Positions 1 through 8,487 of a stretch of 42,516 nucleotides of DNA are shown here, piece after piece. The position numbers and the translations under genes are program-made. Source of the stretch: UBA11524 sp965646445 (GTDB lineage Bacteria > Bacillota > Clostridia > Christensenellales > Aristaeellaceae); NCBI GenBank assembly GCA_965646445.1, contig CBFFZW010000035.1, forward strand, positions 1 through 42,516, read 5' to 3'. The notes beneath the pieces are model-generated. The model was given only the letters and a program-made list of their open reading frames with translations. It was not told where the DNA came from and searched no databases. Within the stretch, counting starts at the first letter, position 1. Each line of letters begins with the position of its first letter.

Positions 1-52
1 GCACAGAGGGTGCGGCGGAACCCTGGGACTGCCGATTCCTTTGGGGGGCAAG

Positions 53-71
53 CGCGGAGCAGAGCTCCGCG
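53..71. repeat. Perfect GC-rich hairpin in the ilvD leader
   Basis: CGCGGAGC and GCTCCGCG form 8-bp arms around AGA, about 80 nt before ilvD. No U-tract follows, so it is not a clear terminator. A second short hairpin (CCGGGT/ACCCGG) lies near 88-103. The rest of 1-149 shows no gene and no convincing promoter. The leader may continue upstream of the window. Confidence 0.5.
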
Positions 72-149
72 ACTCTTTATCGCACGATCCGGGTCGTACC
101 CGGAAAGAGCGTTCATTGCTTACACTTTTTACAAACGGAGGTATCCGCT

Positions 150-1811
150 ATGCTTTCCGACAACATCAAGCAGGGCGTGGGCCGCGCGCCCAACCGCAGC
201 CTGCTCTACGCCCTGGGCTACACGGACGAGGAGATCCGCCGTCCCATGATCGGCGTGGTCTGCTCCTACAACGAGATCGTCCCCGGCCACATGAATCTGG
301 ACAAGATCGCCGAGGCCGTCAAGGCGGGCGTTCGTGCGGGGGGGGGCACGCCGGTGGAGTTCCCGGCCATCGCTGTGTGTGACGGCATCGCCATGGGCCA
401 TGTGGGCATGAAGTACAGCCTAGTCACCCGCGACCTCATCGCCGATTCCACCGAAGCCATGGCCATCGCCCATCAGTTTGACGGTCTGGTGATGATCCCC
501 AACTGCGACAAGAATGTACCCGGCCTGCTGATGGCTGCCGCCAGGCTGAACATCCCCACCATTTTCGTTTCCGGCGGGCCCATGCTGGCAGGCCATCTCC
601 CCGACGGCCGCCGCACCTGCCTCAGCCACATGTTCGAGGCTGTGGGCGCTTACCATGCCGGCACCCTCGATGAGGACGGCGTGCGCACCTATGAGGAAAA
701 CGCCTGCCCCTCCTGCGGCAGCTGCTCGGGCATGTACACCGCCAATTCCATGAACTGCCTGTGCGAGGCCCTGGGCATGGCGCTCCCGGGCAACGGCACC
801 ATTCCCGCCCCGTATTCCGCCCGGCTCCGGCTGGCCAAGCACGCGGGCATGCAGATCATGGCCCTGGTGGAGAAGAACATTCGCCCCCGGGACATCATGA
901 CCTCCGCTGCCTTCAACAATGCCGAAACCGTTGACATGGCCCTGGGCTGCTCCACCAACACCATGCTGCACCTGCCCGCCATTGCTCACGAGGCCGGTGT
1001 GACCATCGACCTGGATCACGCCAACGCCATTTCCGCCGCCACCCCGAACCTGTGCCATCTGGCCCCGGCGGGCAACACCTTCATGGAGGACCTTGACCGG
1101 GCCGGCGGCGTCTTCGCCGTGATGAAAGAACTGACGAAGAAGTCCCTGCTGGACACCTCCGTCCTCACCTGCACCGGCAAGACCCTGGCGGACAATCTGG
1201 AGGGCGTGGTCAACCTGGACGAGAGCATCATCCGTCCCATTGACCATCCTTACAGCGCCAATGGCGGCATCGCGGTGCTCAAGGGCAACCTGGCCAAGGA
1301 CGGCTGCGTGGTGAAGCAGAGCGCCGTCGCCCCCGAAATGATGCGTCACGAGGGCCCGGCTCGCGTCTTCGATTCCGAGGAGGACGCCATCGCCGCCATC
1401 TATGACAAGCAGATCCGTCCGGGGGATGTCGTGGTCATCCGCTACGAAGGCCCCAAGGGCGGCCCCGGCATGCGGGAGATGCTGAATCCCACCTCGGCCA
1501 TCTGCGGCATGGGCCTGGGCGAAAGCGTGGCCCTCATCACGGATGGCCGATTCTCCGGCGCGACCCGCGGAGCGTCCATCGGCCACGTCAGCCCCGAGGC
1601 GGCTCAGGGCGGCCTCATCGCCCTGGTGGAGGAAGGCGATCTCATTGCCATTGACATTCCCGCCTGCTCCATCGAGCTGAAAGTCCCGGAAGACGTTCTG
1701 GCCCGCCGCCGCGCCGCCTGGGTCTGTCCCGAGCCCAAAATCAAAACCGGCTACCTCGCCCGCTACGCCAAGCTGGTTTCCTCCGCCGACAAGGGCGCGA
1801 TTCTGGAGTGA
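150..1811 (+). CDS. ilvD: Dihydroxy-acid dehydratase
   Basis: Converts 2,3-dihydroxy-isovalerate and -methylvalerate to the 2-keto acids in valine and isoleucine synthesis, and supplies the ketoisovalerate used by the leucine genes downstream. The 553-aa product is full length for the IlvD/Edd family. Visible hallmarks are NCDKNVPG with Cys119, CPSCGSCSGMYTANS with Cys192, and an early Cys77 in the CDGIAMGH segment; in this family three cysteines bind the iron-sulfur cluster. The ATG is preceded by ACGGAGG about 8 nt upstream. It is the first gene of a plus-strand run that continues with leuA after a 211-nt repeat-containing gap, so it may share a transcript with the leu genes. Confidence 0.97.
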   Translation: MLSDNIKQGVGRAPNRSLLYALGYTDEEIRRPMIGVVCSYNEIVPGHMNLDKIAEAVKAGVRAGGGTPVEFPAIAVCDGIAMGHVGMKYSLVTRDLIADSTEAMAIAHQFDGLVMIPNCDKNVPGLLMAAARLNIPTIFVSGGPMLAGHLPDGRRTCLSHMFEAVGAYHAGTLDEDGVRTYEENACPSCGSCSGMYTANSMNCLCEALGMALPGNGTIPAPYSARLRLAKHAGMQIMALVEKNIRPRDIMTSAAFNNAETVDMALGCSTNTMLHLPAIAHEAGVTIDLDHANAISAATPNLCHLAPAGNTFMEDLDRAGGVFAVMKELTKKSLLDTSVLTCTGKTLADNLEGVVNLDESIIRPIDHPYSANGGIAVLKGNLAKDGCVVKQSAVAPEMMRHEGPARVFDSEEDAIAAIYDKQIRPGDVVVIRYEGPKGGPGMREMLNPTSAICGMGLGESVALITDGRFSGATRGASIGHVSPEAAQGGLIALVEEGDLIAIDIPACSIELKVPEDVLARRRAAWVCPEPKIKTGYLARYAKLVSSADKGAILE

Positions 1812-1990
1812 CGGGAGGGGCTCTGCCCCTCCACCTCGGCAGGGGACGCCGTCCCCTGCACCCCTGCGAAGGGGCTTCGCCCCTCTCGACTCCCGTCCCG
1901 CGATTCAGTTGCTGGCCTGCGGTTGAAGGTCATGCGCGTGGAAGAGGGCCTGCGTCCCCGGAGGGGACGGCAGGACGGGACGGAGCAATT
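1811..1990. repeat. Intergenic hairpin array between ilvD and leuA
   Basis: A run of short palindromes: GAGGGGC-TCT-GCCCCTC, CAGGGGAC-GCC-GTCCCCTG and AGGGGC-TTC-GCCCCT, followed by CTCGACTCCCGTCCCGCG. Nearly the same last module recurs at 17765-17810 downstream of the HTH/S24 gene. Further GC-rich inverted segments reach about 1985. No ORF is credible here. It could attenuate or process an ilvD-leuA transcript, which is inference. Confidence 0.7.
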
Positions 1991-2022
1991 CGTGATTGAT
2001 GTTGATGGAAAGGATGTAGCCG

Positions 2023-3564
2023 ATGAGTCAGATCAAAATATTCGATACGACCCTGCGCGACGGCGAGCAGTCCCCGGGCTGCTCCATGAACCTGAAGGAA
2101 AAGATTGAGGTCGCCCGCTGCCTGGAGCGTCTGAAGGTGGACGTCATCGAGGCGGGCTTCGCCATTTCCTCCCCCGGCGACTTCGAGAGCGTGCAGACCA
2201 TTGCCCGCACGGTGAAGGACTGCTCCGTGGCCTCCCTGGCCCGGGCCACCGCCAAGGACATCGACTGCGCCTGGGACGCCGTGAAGGACGCCGCCGATCC
2301 GCGCATCCACCTGTTCCTGGCTACCTCGCCCCTGCACATGGAGTACAAGCTGAAAATGACCCCCGAGCAGGTTCTGGAGCGCACCGCCGCCATGGTGGCT
2401 CACGCGAAGAAGTACGTCTCCAACATCGAGTTCTCCTGTGAGGACGCCACCCGCTCGGACATGGACTTCCTCATCCGTGTGGTGGACGCGGCCATCCGCA
2501 GCGGCGCCACGGTCATCAACCTGCCCGACACCGTGGGCTACACCACTCCCGCGGAGATGCAGCGCCTCATCAGCGAGGTCATCGCGGGCGTACCCGGCAG
2601 CGACAAGGTCGAATTCTCCGTCCACTGCCACAACGATCTGGGCATGGCCGTGGCAAACTCCCTGGCGGGCGTCATAGGCGGCGCGCGGCAGATCGAGTGC
2701 ACCATCAACGGCCTGGGCGAGCGCGCGGGCAACACCTCCCTGGAAGAAGTCGTCATGGCCATGCGCACCCGGCCCGATGTCTTCGGTGAGGACACCACCC
2801 GCATCGACACCACGCAGATTTTCCGCGCCAGCAAGACCGTCTACAACATCATCGGCCAGACGGCGCCGCTGAACAAGCCCATCGTGGGCGTTAACGCCTT
2901 CCGCCACGAGAGCGGCATTCATCAGCACGGCGTCCTGGCCAACAAGAAGACCTATGAAATCCTCACGCCTGAAGCCGTGGGCGTCCGCCTGGACAACATC
3001 GTTCTGGGCAAGCACTCCGGCAAGCACGCCTTCGCCGCCCGCCTCAAGGACATGGGCTATGAGCTGGATGACGCCGAGCTGCAGCGCTGCTTTGAGGAAT
3101 TCAAGGTGCTGTGCGACAAAAAGAAGAACGTGGGCGACCAGGACATCATCGCCATCGTCACGCACTCAGCCACCGATGACGAGGAGGTTGACGGCTATAA
3201 GCTGACCTGGTTCGCCGTTCACACCTCCAACATGACCACCTCCACCTCCGTGGTTCGCCTGAGCCTGGACGGTCAGGAGTTTGAAGCCGTCTGCTCCGGC
3301 GACGGCCCGGTGGACGCCGCCTTTGAGGCCATCGATCAGATCATTCGCCCGGTGGAGCACTCCTTCGACCTCTACCGCATCAACTCCATCTCTCCCGGCA
3401 AGGACACCATGGGCGATGTCTCCGTGAAGCTCGGCTGCGACAACCGCACCTTCTCCGGCCGCGGGCTGCACACCAACATCGTCGAGGCCTCCGTCCGTGC
3501 CTACATCAGCGCCATGAACAAGCTGCGCGACTACGCCATCCGCCGCGCCAAGAAGGAGGTTTGA
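2023..3564 (+). CDS. leuA: 2-isopropylmalate synthase
   Basis: Catalyses the first committed step of leucine synthesis, condensing acetyl-CoA with 2-ketoisovalerate. The 513-aa protein starts with the HMGL-type catalytic signature DTTLRDGEQSPG (residues 8-19) and carries the metal-binding HCHNDLGMA (His201, His203). The C-terminal roughly 130 residues match the LeuA allosteric dimer domain, where leucine normally binds for feedback inhibition. Start chosen at the ATG with AAAGGA 8 nt upstream. leuC follows after 6 nt, so leuA-leuC-leuD are clearly one operon. LeuA was preferred over homocitrate or citramalate synthase because of the leuCDB neighbours. Confidence 0.97.
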   Translation: MSQIKIFDTTLRDGEQSPGCSMNLKEKIEVARCLERLKVDVIEAGFAISSPGDFESVQTIARTVKDCSVASLARATAKDIDCAWDAVKDAADPRIHLFLATSPLHMEYKLKMTPEQVLERTAAMVAHAKKYVSNIEFSCEDATRSDMDFLIRVVDAAIRSGATVINLPDTVGYTTPAEMQRLISEVIAGVPGSDKVEFSVHCHNDLGMAVANSLAGVIGGARQIECTINGLGERAGNTSLEEVVMAMRTRPDVFGEDTTRIDTTQIFRASKTVYNIIGQTAPLNKPIVGVNAFRHESGIHQHGVLANKKTYEILTPEAVGVRLDNIVLGKHSGKHAFAARLKDMGYELDDAELQRCFEEFKVLCDKKKNVGDQDIIAIVTHSATDDEEVDGYKLTWFAVHTSNMTTSTSVVRLSLDGQEFEAVCSGDGPVDAAFEAIDQIIRPVEHSFDLYRINSISPGKDTMGDVSVKLGCDNRTFSGRGLHTNIVEASVRAYISAMNKLRDYAIRRAKKEV

Positions 3565-3570
3565 TCCCCC

Positions 3571-4854
3571 ATGGGCATGACCATGACACAGAAGATCCTC
3601 GCTGCCCACGCCGGGCTGCCTGAAGTCAAGGCCGGCGACCTCATTGAGGCCAGGCTTGACCTCGTCCTGGGCAACGACGTGACCACCCCCGTGGCCGTGA
3701 AGGTCTTTGACCAGGCTGGCTTCACCCGCGTTTTCGACAAGGACAAGATCGCCATCGTGCTGGATCACTACACCCCCTGCAAGGACATCAAGTCCGCCCA
3801 GCTGTGCAAGACCGCCCGGGACTTTGCCCGCCGCTTCGACATCACCCATTTCTTTGACGTGGGCGCCGTGGGCATCGAGCACGCGCTGCTGCCTGAAAAG
3901 GGCATCGTCGCCCCCGGCGAGTGCATCATCGGCGCGGACAGCCACACCTGCACCTACGGCGCCCTGGGCGCCTTCTCCACCGGCGTAGGCTCCACGGACA
4001 TGGCCGCCGGCATGGCCTCGGGCGAGAACTGGTTCAAGGTGCCCAGCGCCATCAAGGTGACGCTCCTGGGCAAGCTGCCCCCCTACGTCAGCGGCAAGGA
4101 CGTCATCCTGCACCTCATCGGCCTGATCGGCGTGGACGGCGCGCTGTACAAGTCCATCGAGTTCACCGGCGAGGGCGTTCACGCCTTGAGCATGGACGAC
4201 CGCTTCACCATCGCCAACATGGCCATTGAGGCCGGCGGCAAGAACGGCATCTTCCCCGTGGACGACAAGACCCGCGCCTATGTGGAAGGCCGCGTCAGCC
4301 GCCCCTGGACGGCCTACGAGGCCGACCCCGACGCGGAGTACGAGCGTGAAGTCGTCATCGACCTGAGCGCCCTCACCCCCACCGTGGCCCTGCCCCATCT
4401 ACCCAGCAACGTGAAGCCCGTTGACGAGGTCGCGGGCCTGCCCATCGACCAGGTGGTCATCGGCTCCTGCACCAACGGCCGCATCAGCGATATGCGCATC
4501 GCGGCGGACATCCTCCGGGGCCGCAAGGTGGCCGACGGCGTGCGCTGCATCGTCATCCCCGCCACCCAACAGGTCTATCTGGACTGTATGGCCGAGGGTC
4601 TGACGGAAATTTTCATTCAGGCCGGCTGCGCGGTCTCCACCCCCACCTGCGGCCCCTGCCTGGGCGGCCACATGGGCTGCATGTGCGAGGGCGAGCGCGC
4701 CGTCGCCACCACCAACCGCAACTTTGTGGGCCGCATGGGCCATGTGAAGAGCGAGGTCATTCTGGCCAGCCCCGCCGTGGCCGCCGCGTCCGCCGTGATG
4801 GGCCGCGTAGCTTCCCCCGCCGCCCTGGCCGCGCTTCAAAAGGAGGCTGAATAA
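3571..4854 (+). CDS. leuC: 3-isopropylmalate dehydratase large subunit
   Basis: With LeuD it isomerises 2-isopropylmalate to 3-isopropylmalate. It is an aconitase-superfamily protein of 427 aa, the length of the two-subunit bacterial/archaeal-type LeuC. The [4Fe-4S] ligands are visible as Cys300 in IGSCTNGR and Cys360/Cys363 in TCGPCLGG. The start is the first ATG of MGMTMTQK, with AAGGAGG overlapping the end of leuA about 11 nt upstream; the internal Met codons 3 and 5 are possible alternatives. Separated from leuD by one base. Confidence 0.96.
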   Translation: MGMTMTQKILAAHAGLPEVKAGDLIEARLDLVLGNDVTTPVAVKVFDQAGFTRVFDKDKIAIVLDHYTPCKDIKSAQLCKTARDFARRFDITHFFDVGAVGIEHALLPEKGIVAPGECIIGADSHTCTYGALGAFSTGVGSTDMAAGMASGENWFKVPSAIKVTLLGKLPPYVSGKDVILHLIGLIGVDGALYKSIEFTGEGVHALSMDDRFTIANMAIEAGGKNGIFPVDDKTRAYVEGRVSRPWTAYEADPDAEYEREVVIDLSALTPTVALPHLPSNVKPVDEVAGLPIDQVVIGSCTNGRISDMRIAADILRGRKVADGVRCIVIPATQQVYLDCMAEGLTEIFIQAGCAVSTPTCGPCLGGHMGCMCEGERAVATTNRNFVGRMGHVKSEVILASPAVAAASAVMGRVASPAALAALQKEAE

Positions 4855-4855
4855 C

Positions 4856-5353
4856 ATGGTCACCGGCAAGGTTTTCCGCTACGGCGACAATGTGGACACC
4901 GACGTCATCATCCCCGCCCGCTACCTCAACGCCCCCTCCCCCGAGGAGCTGGCCAAGCACTGCATGGAGGACATCGACGCGTCCTTTGCCTCCACCGTTA
5001 AGCCCGGCGACATCATGGTGGGCGGCGCGAACTTCGGCTGCGGCTCATCCCGGGAGCACGCGCCCATCGCCATCCAGGCCTGCGGCGTGCGCTGCGTCAT
5101 CGCCGCCAGCTTTGCCCGTATCTTCTACCGCAACGCCATCAACATTGGCTTCCCCATCCTGGAATGCCCGGAGGCCGCTGCCGCCATTCAAAACGGCGAC
5201 ACCGTGTCCGTGGATTTCACCACCGGCGTCATCCATGACGACACCACCGGCGCCACCTTCCAGGCTGCGGCCTTCCCCGCCTTCATCAACAGGATCATCG
5301 ACCATGGCGGCCTTCTGCCCTACCTGAAGGCCCGCCAGGACGCGGAGCAGTAA
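4856..5353 (+). CDS. leuD: 3-isopropylmalate dehydratase small subunit
   Basis: The swivelling small subunit that completes the LeuC active site. At 165 aa it is the short LeuD type paired with about 420-aa LeuC. The substrate-binding loop GCGSSREHAP is seen near residues 61-70. AAAGGAGG lies 9 nt before the ATG, inside the end of leuC, pointing to translational coupling. It is followed after 2 nt by a VanZ-like gene rather than directly by leuB. Confidence 0.96.
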   Translation: MVTGKVFRYGDNVDTDVIIPARYLNAPSPEELAKHCMEDIDASFASTVKPGDIMVGGANFGCGSSREHAPIAIQACGVRCVIAASFARIFYRNAINIGFPILECPEAAAAIQNGDTVSVDFTTGVIHDDTTGATFQAAAFPAFINRIIDHGGLLPYLKARQDAEQ

Positions 5354-5355
5354 GC

Positions 5356-5829
5356 ATGTACATCACCACCATGGCCCTGGGTCTCCTGCTTTGCTGGGCG
5401 CTGGCCTGTATCCTGCACCGCCTGCCTGCAAAGGCGCGGCGGCCCCTCGCCATCGCCGTCCTGCTCATCTGGGCTGCGGCGGTGCTTTGGCTGACCATCT
5501 TCTCCCGCACACCCGTCCTGGAGAGCCGCATCCAGCTCATCCCCTTCCTGGGCCTCAACAGCTACGGCATCCATCAGACCATCTACGGCATGGTGGAAAA
5601 TACCGTCATGTTCTTCCCCCTGGGCTGCTTGCTGCCGGGGATCTGGCCTCAGGCGAAGCTCCGCCACGGGCTGATGGCGGGCGGTGCGGCATCCCTGCTG
5701 CTGGAAGTAACGCAGCTGCTGAGCCACCGGGGCATCGCCGCCACGGAAGACCTGCTCGCCAACACCCTGGGCTGCTTCCTTGGGATGGCCCTGGTGCTCC
5801 TGATCCTGCGGCGGCGCGCCCGCTTCTGA
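5356..5829 (+). CDS. VanZ-like integral membrane protein
   Basis: A 157-aa hydrophobic protein with about four membrane segments: residues 3-20, 32-50, a central pair around 75-115, and 130-152. It has VanZ-family features: a short loop with TIFSRTPV, then IQLIPF, and the ENTVMFFPLG segment followed by a hydrophobic EVTQLL helix. Known VanZ proteins contribute to low-level teicoplanin resistance by an unclear mechanism, and many family members have no known role. It starts 2 nt after leuD and precedes leuB, so it is translated inside the leucine operon. Substrate or function in leucine synthesis cannot be deduced; it may be a hitch-hiking cell-envelope gene. Confidence 0.8.
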   Translation: MYITTMALGLLLCWALACILHRLPAKARRPLAIAVLLIWAAAVLWLTIFSRTPVLESRIQLIPFLGLNSYGIHQTIYGMVENTVMFFPLGCLLPGIWPQAKLRHGLMAGGAASLLLEVTQLLSHRGIAATEDLLANTLGCFLGMALVLLILRRRARF

Positions 5830-5865
5830 CCTCCTTACATTCACGCAGAAAGAAGGCATCCTCCC

Positions 5866-6939
5866 ATGCGCTATAACATCGCCCTCCTGCGCGGCGACGG
5901 CATCGGCCCCGAAATTGTGGATTCCGCCGTCCGCGTCCTGGAACGCGTCGCCGAGAAATTCGGCCACACCTTCGTCTTCACCCCCTACCTCATCGGCGGC
6001 GCGGCCATTGACGCCGTGGGTGTTCCCCTGCCCCAGGAGACCATCGACGGCTGCCTGGCCGCCGACAGCGTGCTGCTAGGCGCGGTGGGCGGCCCCAAGT
6101 GGGACAATCAGCCCGCCGCCCTCCGCCCGGAGAAGGGCCTGCTGGGCATCCGCTCGGCCATGGGGCTGTACACCAACCTGCGCCCGGCCAAGCTCTATCC
6201 CGCGCTGAAGGACGAGTGCCCGCTGAGGGCGGATATCGTGGCGGAAGGCTTTGACCTGATGATGGTTCGGGAGCTCACCGGCGGCATTTACTTCGGCCAG
6301 CGCGGACGGCGCGACGGCCAGTACGGCCCCGAAGCCTACGACACCGAGGCTTACTCCGTCATGGAGATCGAGCGCATTGCCCGGGCGGCCTTCGACGCCG
6401 CCCGGAAGCGCCGCAGGAGCGTGATCTCCATCGACAAGGCCAACGTGCTGGAGACCTCCCGGCTGTGGCGGGAGACGGTGCACCGCGTGGCCCAGGAATA
6501 CCCGGACGTCGCCTGCTCGGACATGCTGGTGGACAACGCCGCCATGCAGCTGGTGCGCCGGCCCAGCCAATTCGACGTGGTGCTGACCAGCAACATGTTC
6601 GGTGACATCCTCTCCGACGAGGCCAGCCAGATCACCGGCTCCATCGGGATGCTGCCCAGCGCCTCCCTGGGCGAGAGCAAGCGCGGCCTGTACGAGCCCA
6701 TTCACGGCAGCGCCCCGGACATCGCCGGGCAGGACAAGGCCAACCCCATTGCCACCATTCTTTCTGCCGCGATGATGCTGCGCTACGCCTTCGACCTCAC
6801 CGCTGAAGCCGACTGCATCGAGGCCGCGGTGGATGGCGTGCTCAACGATGGTCTCCGCACGGCGGACATCGTCGGCTCTACCTCCGCCAAGCCCCTTTCC
6901 TGCACCGCCATGACCTCCGCGATTCTTAAGCAGATTTAA
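5866..6939 (+). CDS. leuB: 3-isopropylmalate dehydrogenase
   Basis: NAD-dependent oxidative decarboxylation of 3-isopropylmalate to 2-ketoisocaproate, the leucine precursor. The 357-aa protein fits the isocitrate/isopropylmalate dehydrogenase family. Motifs seen are the N-terminal LLRGDGIGPE, MVRELTGGIYFG (about residues 129-140) with the substrate arginine, and the NMFGDILSDEASQITGSIG metal and cofactor region. ATG preceded by GAAAGAAGG. It closes the leucine gene run and is followed by a 200-nt repeat-filled gap. Confidence 0.96.
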   Translation: MRYNIALLRGDGIGPEIVDSAVRVLERVAEKFGHTFVFTPYLIGGAAIDAVGVPLPQETIDGCLAADSVLLGAVGGPKWDNQPAALRPEKGLLGIRSAMGLYTNLRPAKLYPALKDECPLRADIVAEGFDLMMVRELTGGIYFGQRGRRDGQYGPEAYDTEAYSVMEIERIARAAFDAARKRRRSVISIDKANVLETSRLWRETVHRVAQEYPDVACSDMLVDNAAMQLVRRPSQFDVVLTSNMFGDILSDEASQITGSIGMLPSASLGESKRGLYEPIHGSAPDIAGQDKANPIATILSAAMMLRYAFDLTAEADCIEAAVDGVLNDGLRTADIVGSTSAKPLSCTAMTSAILKQI

Positions 6940-6960
6940 GGACGCGCGGGAGCATCACTG

Positions 6961-7117
6961 GGTTGGAGGCGCGCCGAGGCGGCGATGCCGCTTGTCGCGT
7001 GGTGATGGGGGTAAGGGCGCTGCCCTTACAATCCCGCCAGGAGGGGCATCGCCCCTCCTGGGCCTCCCGTTCCGCGATCGAGGTGCGCGCCTTCGGTCGC
7101 GGTTGCGCGCGCGTGAA
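6961..7117. repeat. Intergenic hairpin-array repeat downstream of leuB
   Basis: About 157 bp starting TTGGAGGCGCGCCGAGGCGG. It contains the palindromes GTAAGGGC-GCT-GCCCTTAC and CAGGAGGGGC-ATC-GCCCCTCCTG, then CCTCCCGTTCCGCGATCGAG and a GCGCGCCTTCGGTCGCG segment. The same arrangement occurs in inverted orientation at 33960-34106 downstream of pnp, so this is a dispersed element of defined structure. No gene in it; the ATPase start follows at 7140. Confidence 0.75.
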
Positions 7118-7139
7118 GGATTTGGAAAGGTCGTTATTG

Positions 7140-8453
7140 ATGAATCAGCAAATTGCCAAGCTGCTGCTCTACGGCAGCCTGCCGGAAGACAGCATCCTCA
7201 TGCGGCTGTCCGGCATTTTTTCCGACTGGCACTGCCACGCCTGTGACAAGCCGGTTTTGATCCGCCGCGTTTACGCCCAGGTCAAGCGCCTGCTGGATCT
7301 GGCCACGGTCTACGGCTTCAACGACAACCTCTGGCATAATTATCTGACCTTCCTCCTGATGACCTGCGAGAACTCCTTCTCCCTGACCTGTGAGCGCGTC
7401 GGGGCCAGCGAAGGCAGTGTGAACCGCTTTGCCAAGGCGGACTTCCACATCTTCAAGGCGCTGTTCGACTTCGACTTCGCCCCCATCGAGGCTGATCTGG
7501 GCATCGACTGCTTCTCCATCCTGTCCAGCTACCAGGCCATTCCCAAGCAGGCCCAGCGGTATTACCAGAACGTCTCCCAGGCCGTCCGTTCGCTCTCCTC
7601 CGCCATTGAGGCGGCGGATGACGAGGATGCCGTTTTCCGCCTGGTCACGGACTACTACCGGGAGCACGGCGTGGGCATGTTCGGCCTGAACCGCGCCTTC
7701 CGCGTCCAGGAGCAGAACGGGCAGGTCGTCTTTGAGGCCATCAACAACATCGACCGGGTGATGCTCGCCGACCTCATCGGCTACGAGCCTCAAAAGAAGG
7801 AGCTCCGCCAGAACACAGAGGCCTTCGTTCAGGGGCGCGGCTGCAACAACATGCTGCTTTACGGCGACGCGGGCACCGGCAAATCCACCTCCGTCAAGGC
7901 CCTGCTGAACGAATACGGCAGTCAGGGCCTGCGGATGATCGAGATCTACAAGCACCAGTTCGGCCTTCTGTCCCAGGTCATCGCTCAGGTGAAGAACCGC
8001 AACTACCGCTTCATGATCTTCATTGACGATCTGTCCTTTGAGGAGCACGAGGTGGAGTACAAGTTCCTCAAGGCCGTCATTGAGGGCGGGGTGGAAACCA
8101 GGCCCGGCAACGTGCTCATCTGCGCCACCTCCAACCGCCGCCATCTTGTCCAGGAGACCTGGAACGACCGCAGCGACATGGAATTCAAGGGCGATGTCCA
8201 TCGCTCGGACACCATGGAGGAAAAGCTCTCCCTGGCTGCGCGCTTCGGCTGCGCCATCAACTACTCCAACCCCAACCGCCAGCAGTACCACGACATCGTG
8301 CGCGGACTGGCGGAGAAGTACCCCGCCATCGGCCTGAGCGAGGAGCAGCTGCTCCAGGAGGCCAACCGCTGGGAGATCCGCCACGGCGGCATTTCCGGGC
8401 GGACGGCGCAGCAGTTCATCAACCATCTGCTCGGCAGGGAAATGCCCGACTGA
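7140..8453 (+). CDS. DUF815-family AAA+ ATPase
   Basis: A 437-aa protein of the DUF815 P-loop family. Walker A is GDAGTGKS (residues 242-249) and Walker B is FMIFIDDLSF (291-300, Asp296/Asp297). An ATSNRRH stretch after Walker B looks like sensor 1. The first 230 residues form a helical region without recognised motifs. The reading frame stays open upstream through the repeat, but the ATG at 7140 (MNQQIAKLL) is the credible start because everything before it is intergenic repeat; its ribosome site (GGAAAGG) is weak. ilvA follows after 34 nt on the same strand. Members of this family have no established substrate. Confidence 0.85.
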   Translation: MNQQIAKLLLYGSLPEDSILMRLSGIFSDWHCHACDKPVLIRRVYAQVKRLLDLATVYGFNDNLWHNYLTFLLMTCENSFSLTCERVGASEGSVNRFAKADFHIFKALFDFDFAPIEADLGIDCFSILSSYQAIPKQAQRYYQNVSQAVRSLSSAIEAADDEDAVFRLVTDYYREHGVGMFGLNRAFRVQEQNGQVVFEAINNIDRVMLADLIGYEPQKKELRQNTEAFVQGRGCNNMLLYGDAGTGKSTSVKALLNEYGSQGLRMIEIYKHQFGLLSQVIAQVKNRNYRFMIFIDDLSFEEHEVEYKFLKAVIEGGVETRPGNVLICATSNRRHLVQETWNDRSDMEFKGDVHRSDTMEEKLSLAARFGCAINYSNPNRQQYHDIVRGLAEKYPAIGLSEEQLLQEANRWEIRHGGISGRTAQQFINHLLGREMPD

Positions 8454-8487
8454 CCCGCCCCACATCATACAAAGGAGATGCTATCCC

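Noticed and set aside
1..149. T-box or leucine attenuator upstream of ilvD
   Set aside because: The region has GAGGGTGCGGCGGAACC and hairpins, but no clear T-box core (TGGNACCGCG) and no terminator with a U-tract. The window also starts too late to see a full leader.
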